Of a DNA stretch of 64,000 nucleotides, positions 59,881 through 64,000 are shown in pieces. This DNA is from Rhododendron vialii (Eukaryota; Streptophyta; Magnoliopsida; Ericales; Ericaceae). Within the stretch, counting starts at the first letter, position 1. Each line of letters starts with the position of its first letter. The DNA lies in the NCBI RefSeq assembly GCF_030253575.1, contig NC_080560.1, positions 15,629,001 through 15,693,000 of the forward strand. The letters run 5' to 3'. The position numbers and the translations under genes are program-made. The notes below the pieces were generated by a model that saw only the letters and a list, made by a program, of their open reading frames with translations, ran no database searches and was not told the DNA's origin.

Positions 59881-60266
59881 ATTCTTTTGCTCTTTAACTT
59901 AAACTTAAATTTAAAATGAGAATTTTGTTCTTATTTGAATTTTTTTTTGCATTTGTTAATTTTGCGTCAAACTTTTGTCGGTTATTGATTCGTCTCGACA
60001 AGACAAATGAGAAAAGTAAAAAAAATTCACTATTACCCAAGTATTTTGAGAAATAACAATTTTTTAGCGCAAAAAAGTGATTTGCGCTAAAAAGTGATTA
60101 TTTCTCAAAACATTTGGGTAAAAGTAAAGAAATTTTACTTTTCTGATTCCTCCTGTAGAGACAAATCAATAGCCATCAAAAGTTTGGCGCAAAATTAACA
60201 AATGCAAAAAAAAAATCAAATAAGAACAAAATTCTCATTTTAAGTTTAAGTCAAGGCCAAAAGAAT
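59881..60266. mobile_element. Foldback element, family F (full copy)
   Basis: Arms from ATTCTTTTGCTCTTTAACTT to the inverted CAAGGCCAAAAGAAT. They include GAGAATTTTGTTCTTATTTG, TTTGCATTTGTTAATTTTGC, TATTGATTCGTCTCGACA and a central TTTTTAGCGCAAAAAAGTGATTTGCGCTAAAAAG turn. Arms about 170 bp, high identity. Best preserved member of the family in the window. Confidence 0.85.
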
Positions 60267-60690
60267 AGTGTGAAAATGTTCATCCCCATAGTTAACTATT
60301 TTGTATTGTGTCTTTTGAGAGGGCACTTGTAGAAAAGGAAAATACAAGACAGGACTTCAAAAAAGAAAAACTCCCAAAGTTGTGCTCTTCCTTTATAGTA
60401 TACTAGTGTAATGCTCGTGCTTTGCACGTTTTTGCAGGCTCATTAATTTAATTGATAGTCAGGAAGTTAATAATATACATATGTTATTTTTGTTCATACC
60501 ACCAACTATATACTTTTCGAGTACGTTCAACGGTTCAACTTCAACGGCCATCACTCAAATATCATAAAATGACGAAACCGTGATATACTTGAATATTTTG
60601 TAGTTATGCTTTAGACAATCAAAATGATACCAAAATCAAAATTTTCCAAAAGGAAAAAGGTGGAAAGAGGCTACTTCGATTTACCTTCAT

Positions 60691-61310
60691 CTAGGGCTTG
60701 AATGGAGCGAAAGTAACTGTCACATTATGCCCACCAAAGCCAAATGAGTTGGAGATACCTGCACGAAATAGGCAAATTTGATTAGTAAATGTTGAAATAT
60801 TATTTATTCGCTAAGCAATGTTGGAATATGAGGAATTTGGATAACAAAATGTTCAAATGTTTGATTATTATATAGGTTGCCAAAGATATATTATCTTCAT
60901 TGCCAACAAAGCAAAAACATGTAACAAAGGCACTTAAAGGTCCTTGGTTTTTAACCAATAAACTGCATGAATGGATTAAGCATTATGCTTCTGTGGTTTC
61001 ATATTTTCGAAAAGAGGGACTAAAATACGTACCAATATGGACTTCATGCTCTTCACGTTTGGAACAGTGTTGACTGTAACATCAGACTCCAAGTTCTACA
61101 AAATTAGAGAACCATAAGGGCATGAAGTGCATCATAAAATTGAATAACTAAGAAAATTTTAGCATAGTTGGAGGAATGAGCTTTCGGTGCAATACACATT
61201 AATTAATGGTTGGATGCAGTTAGTTAGTGTTGATTGCTTTAATGGTTACAATAGATTCCAATCCTCCTGCAGCTCCAAGCGCATGTAAACATTCAACAAT
61301 GTGGATATGG
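60691..61310 (-). pseudogene. 3-oxoacyl-ACP synthase (KAS) gene end, decayed
   Basis: The last exons of a plastid-type fatty-acid condensing enzyme (KAS I/II). The final exon 60758-60691 reads ISNSFGFGGHNVTVTFAPFKP-stop after a phase-consistent acceptor, matching the KAS C-terminus. The preceding exon (about 61099-61032) begins NLESDVTVNTVPN and must change frame once to reach KREEHEVHIG: a 1-nt deletion or equivalent. Upstream, ALGAAGGLESIVTIKAINTN (about 61280-61220) is followed by TAA where relatives have Trp, then LHPTIN and another TAA. Introns are retained, so this is a decayed genomic copy, not a processed one. The 5' portion with the Cys-His-His active site is not seen; KAS type is uncertain. 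Confidence 0.75.
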
Positions 61311-61410
61311 CAATTTCATGCCAATAAATTTATGTGATACTAAATTAAACAACATATGGACTAAGAAAGAGATCAGGACCTTCTGAACAGTAATGAAGAC
61401 AAATTTGCAG

Positions 61411-61413
<3 letters not shown>

Positions 61414-61447
<34 letters not shown>
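61414..61447. repeat. (GA)n microsatellite
   Basis: CCGAGAGAGA... run of about 16 GA units just upstream of the tandem array. Confidence 0.85.
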
Positions 61448-61449
<2 letters not shown>

Positions 61450-61479
61450 TTTTACATAGATTTAATACCCTTAAATTAT

Positions 61480-61705
61480 GAAAAAATCTTTTCTTCTTGA
61501 CTAAGAAAATGAGGACTTAAAATACCTAAAATACCCCCGAAAAGTCTTTTTTTCTTGCCTAAGAAAAAGAGGACATAAAAATACCTAAAATATCCCCAAA
61601 AAACCTTTTCTTCTTGACTAAGAAAGGAGGACTTAAAATACCTAAAATACCCCCGAAAAGCATTTTCTTCTTGACTAAGCAAAGGATAACAAAAAATACC
61701 TAAAA
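61480..61705. repeat. Tandem array, about 4 units of 55-65 bp
   Basis: The unit CTTTTCTTCTTGACTAAGAAA...GGACTTAAAATACCTAAAAT...CCCCCGAAAAG is repeated with substitutions and small indels. The minus strand stays open across it, giving a spurious Gln/Glu/Phe-rich frame. Confidence 0.85.
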
Positions 61706-61849
61706 TACCCTACCTATTAAATTTACTATTGTCAAACTACAAGGGTAATTTCATATATTTATGAAATGGCTATGCTTGCCACTCTTCTCCCTTTTGCCTT
61801 TAAACTAAATATCAAGCTACATAAAATACCTCAACCTCTTAAATCCGTC

Positions 61850-62260
61850 CTTGCCAAATTAAAAGAGCTAATTCATCTTTTCACAATGTACCTCATTTTC
61901 TTCTTGATAAAACAACATTCGTCATAAATTAAGGGGGAAAAAAGTACTTAAAAAGTCAAAAGTAAGCCATAAATTAATGGGAAAAAAAGTGAAGGAAATA
62001 CTTTAAAAGTCAAATGTAAGCCATAAATTAAGAAAAAAAAAATACAAAAAAGAGCAAATTCATCTTTTCATAATGTATCTCATTTTCTTCTTGACAAAGC
62101 AACATTTGTCATAAATTAAGGGGGAAAAAAAAGTGAAAAAAGTACTAAAAAAGTCAAAAGTAAGCCATAAATTAATGGGAAAAAAAAGTGAAGGAAGTAC
62201 TTCAAAAGTCAAAAGTAAGCCATAAATTAAGAAAAAAAAAATACAAAATAAGGATAGCCA
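61850..62260. repeat. Direct duplication, period about 190-200 bp
   Basis: TTCATCTTTTCACAATGTACCTCATTTTCTTCTTG... then AGTCAAAAGTAAGCCATAAATTAA occurs twice, with two internal repeats of the AAGTCAAA.GTAAGCCATAAATTAA word in each copy. Confidence 0.8.
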
Positions 62261-62892
62261 CTCAATTTTCTTAAACAAGATAAGTCCAAAATACCCTCAA
62301 AAGTCCAATACGATCCCTTTAAAAACTACAAGGGCAAATTCATCTTTTCACGATGTGGCTATGCCAAACACAATTCTCTATTTTGCCCTCCAACAAAATA
62401 CCAAACTACAAAAATACCTCTTTCGATCATCATAAATAAAGGAGGGCATTTATGTCAAATTACATTATGGCTATGCTTGTGCTTCGTTTGCTCCGATATA
62501 TGGAATAACGCCCTAAGCGTAAGGCTTAATACGTCAGTTGAAGCATGATAATTCGGAAGACCGGGATCGTACCCAAGGGAAAAATTAATACGGCTTTGCT
62601 GGATTTGTACATGCAAGCAAGGGCTTTCGGCTTTTAGACAGCCAACTAGGTTTTACGTGTGTAGTGGAAATGAAAATGGGCTAAATTGAAAAGCTAATAA
62701 ACTAAGATAAAAGACAGGTTAGGTCTAGGAATTACTAACACTCATGACTCAAGTTAAACTGCATTTCTCACCCAAATATGCGCTTCAGGATACACAATCA
62801 AGGTTCCCGAATCGGAAAATAAAATGGCTCGATTACCAAGCTAGCTCTAGAATTTATTTAGCAAATGCCTCGTGCGTCAGAGCTCCAAGTAT

Positions 62893-62930
62893 CATGTGTG
62901 GTAGGTAGGCGATGCTCCTACCTACACATG
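62893..62930. repeat. Hairpin CATGTGTGGTAGGTAGG
   Basis: CATGTGTGGTAGGTAGG, a 7-nt loop, then CCTACCTACACATG: near-perfect stem with one bulged G. Confidence 0.7.
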
Positions 62931-63428
62931 ATCAAGGAGATTAATACCTTAGCGATTTGACAAATAAACCCGAACCCCACATTGATTCTCGAACCAAAGG
63001 TATAAACTTTATGATGAAAAACACAATTCTACTTGAGCCATGAGGTGCTAATCAACCCATGACCTAACATTGGAAAACTACTCACACATATCTATTGAGA
63101 TAGGAGTAAGCAAAAATCTACTTAACATAATTGAATTAACAACACTAGAAGAAAATTGGATTAAACGATAGATCGAAGGATTTACTATAACTTTAATGAA
63201 AGCGATAATATCAAAAACTAATTAATTAAGACAGAAAAGTAAAGATTCAAAGCTGAAAAATGAAGAACAACCAAGAACAATTCAAAATCTAGATCTAGAT
63301 CTAAAAATGATGTAATCAAATCTATTCTACTCCGTATGCCCCAATATTCTTCAGGAGATGCTTTGAAATCACCCTCCTAACAGCCTCGACATCGATGGAG
63401 AAGGGCTTAGGCTGCTGTGCTAAAGGCT

Positions 63429-63537
63429 TCGGCATCGATGTAAACTATTTTCTTCCATCGATGCCGAGCAGCTTAGGCCAGTATTTCACTAATTGGTTCG
63501 GCATCGATGTAAGGTAATTTCTCCCACCGATGCCGAA
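63429..63537. repeat. Twin hairpins with TCGGCATCGATG arms
   Basis: TCGGCATCGATG and CATCGATGCCGA at 63429-63467 flank a 15-nt loop. A second copy, TTCGGCATCGATG/CCGATGCCGAA, is at 63497-63537. A third half-site CGACATCGATGG is at about 63388. Confidence 0.75.
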
Positions 63538-64000
63538 TGCCTTAACTCCAGTCGCTGAGCTTTGCCTTGCTTTGGCCTTCTTTGCCTTGCCTTGGTCTTC
63601 TTTGCCTTGCCTTGGCGAGCCGTCGGGTCACCATCAAGCCATTCCGGCCTAGGCTTCGGACTTTAAAACTCCCTTATTTGGATGATTGCTTCGCTTACTC
63701 TGATGATAATGTGGAATAATACCCCAAGCGTAGGGTTTAACACGTCGATTGAAGCATAATAAACCGGAAATCCGGGATCGTACCCAAGGGAAAAATTATA
63801 TGGCTTGGTCGGATTTGTAGATGCAAGTAAAGGCTTTCGGCTTTTAGACAGCCAACTTTGTTTTACTTTAAACGGTGAAAATAAAAGGCTAAATTAAAAC
63901 GAATTAACTAGAGAAAAGATATGCTAGGTCTAGGAATTATTAACACCCAAGACTCAAGCTAAATTACACTTTCCACCCAACTACACAATTTAAGATACTT

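Larger units (their letters stand above)
62485..64000. repeat. Direct repeat, offset about 1211 bp, running off the window
   Basis: The segment from about 62485 (GTGGAATAA.../ GGGATCGTACCCAAGGGAAA at 62563 / GGCTTTTAGACAGCCAACT) recurs from about 63696 (GGGATCGTACC at 63774) with roughly 85% identity by eye to the window edge. The GGGATCGTACCCAAGGG word is typical of LTR-retrotransposon-derived plant repeats. Either a tandem unit of 1.2 kb or two repeats of one element. Confidence 0.7.

Noticed and set aside
61476..61682. Minus-strand frame of repeated LSQEEK/GYFRYF units, looking like a repeat protein
   Set aside because: It is a by-product of the 55-65-bp tandem array at 61480-61705, with no start context, neighbours or known domain.
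1..64000. CRISPR arrays, bacterial operons or organelle genes
   Set aside because: No regularly spaced repeats with unique spacers, no operon structure and no organelle gene sequences were seen; the window is plant nuclear DNA.

Overview
The window is nuclear DNA from a flowering plant, almost certainly a eudicot. It is AT-rich, its genes are broken by many GT-AG introns, and it carries (CT/GA)n microsatellites and a dense population of hAT, MULE, MITE, LINE and LTR-type elements. The four intact gene models encode proteins whose closest recalled relatives are plant proteins. The species cannot be named from the sequence.

Layout. 1-5.8 kb is repeat-rich intergenic DNA with several foldback elements. 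5.95-10.5 kb (+) holds a penta-EF-hand calcium-binding gene (CML49/50 type, 4 exons, 276 aa). 12.3-15.6 kb (-) is a hAT transposon with a disabled transposase; its end cuts into a MULE transposase remnant at 15.6-16.6 kb (-). 17.65-22.8 kb (+) is eIF3 subunit e (8 exons, 435 aa). 24.5-38.0 kb (-) is a very large TPR/DnaJ co-chaperone gene (11 exons, 1590 aa) with repeated FVFG motifs in its long N-terminal region and an antisense LINE relic in intron 3. 39.2-40.6 kb is a non-autonomous hAT element. 43.0-51.5 kb (+) is eIF2A (13 coding exons, 521 aa). 52-60.6 kb is repeats, including a long inverted repeat and a 3.7 kb TG...CA element with a 5-bp target duplication that itself contains a hAT MITE with a perfect 8-bp duplication. 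60.7-61.3 kb (-) is a decayed 3-oxoacyl-ACP synthase gene end. 61.4-64 kb is tandem and direct repeats running off the window.

Two genes for cytosolic translation initiation (eIF3e, eIF2A) share GGCCCA and TAGGGTTT promoter words. The DnaJ/TPR gene is a co-chaperone and the EF-hand gene a Ca2+ sensor; nothing indicates a shared pathway or operon-like unit. I found no undescribed multi-gene system. The most notable material is the nested transposon history with readable target-site duplications, an apparently uncatalogued foldback family present in full and partial copies, and the FG-like repeat region of the co-chaperone. Exon borders were placed by eye from GT-AG sites, reading-frame continuity and recalled protein families; no alignment was run.
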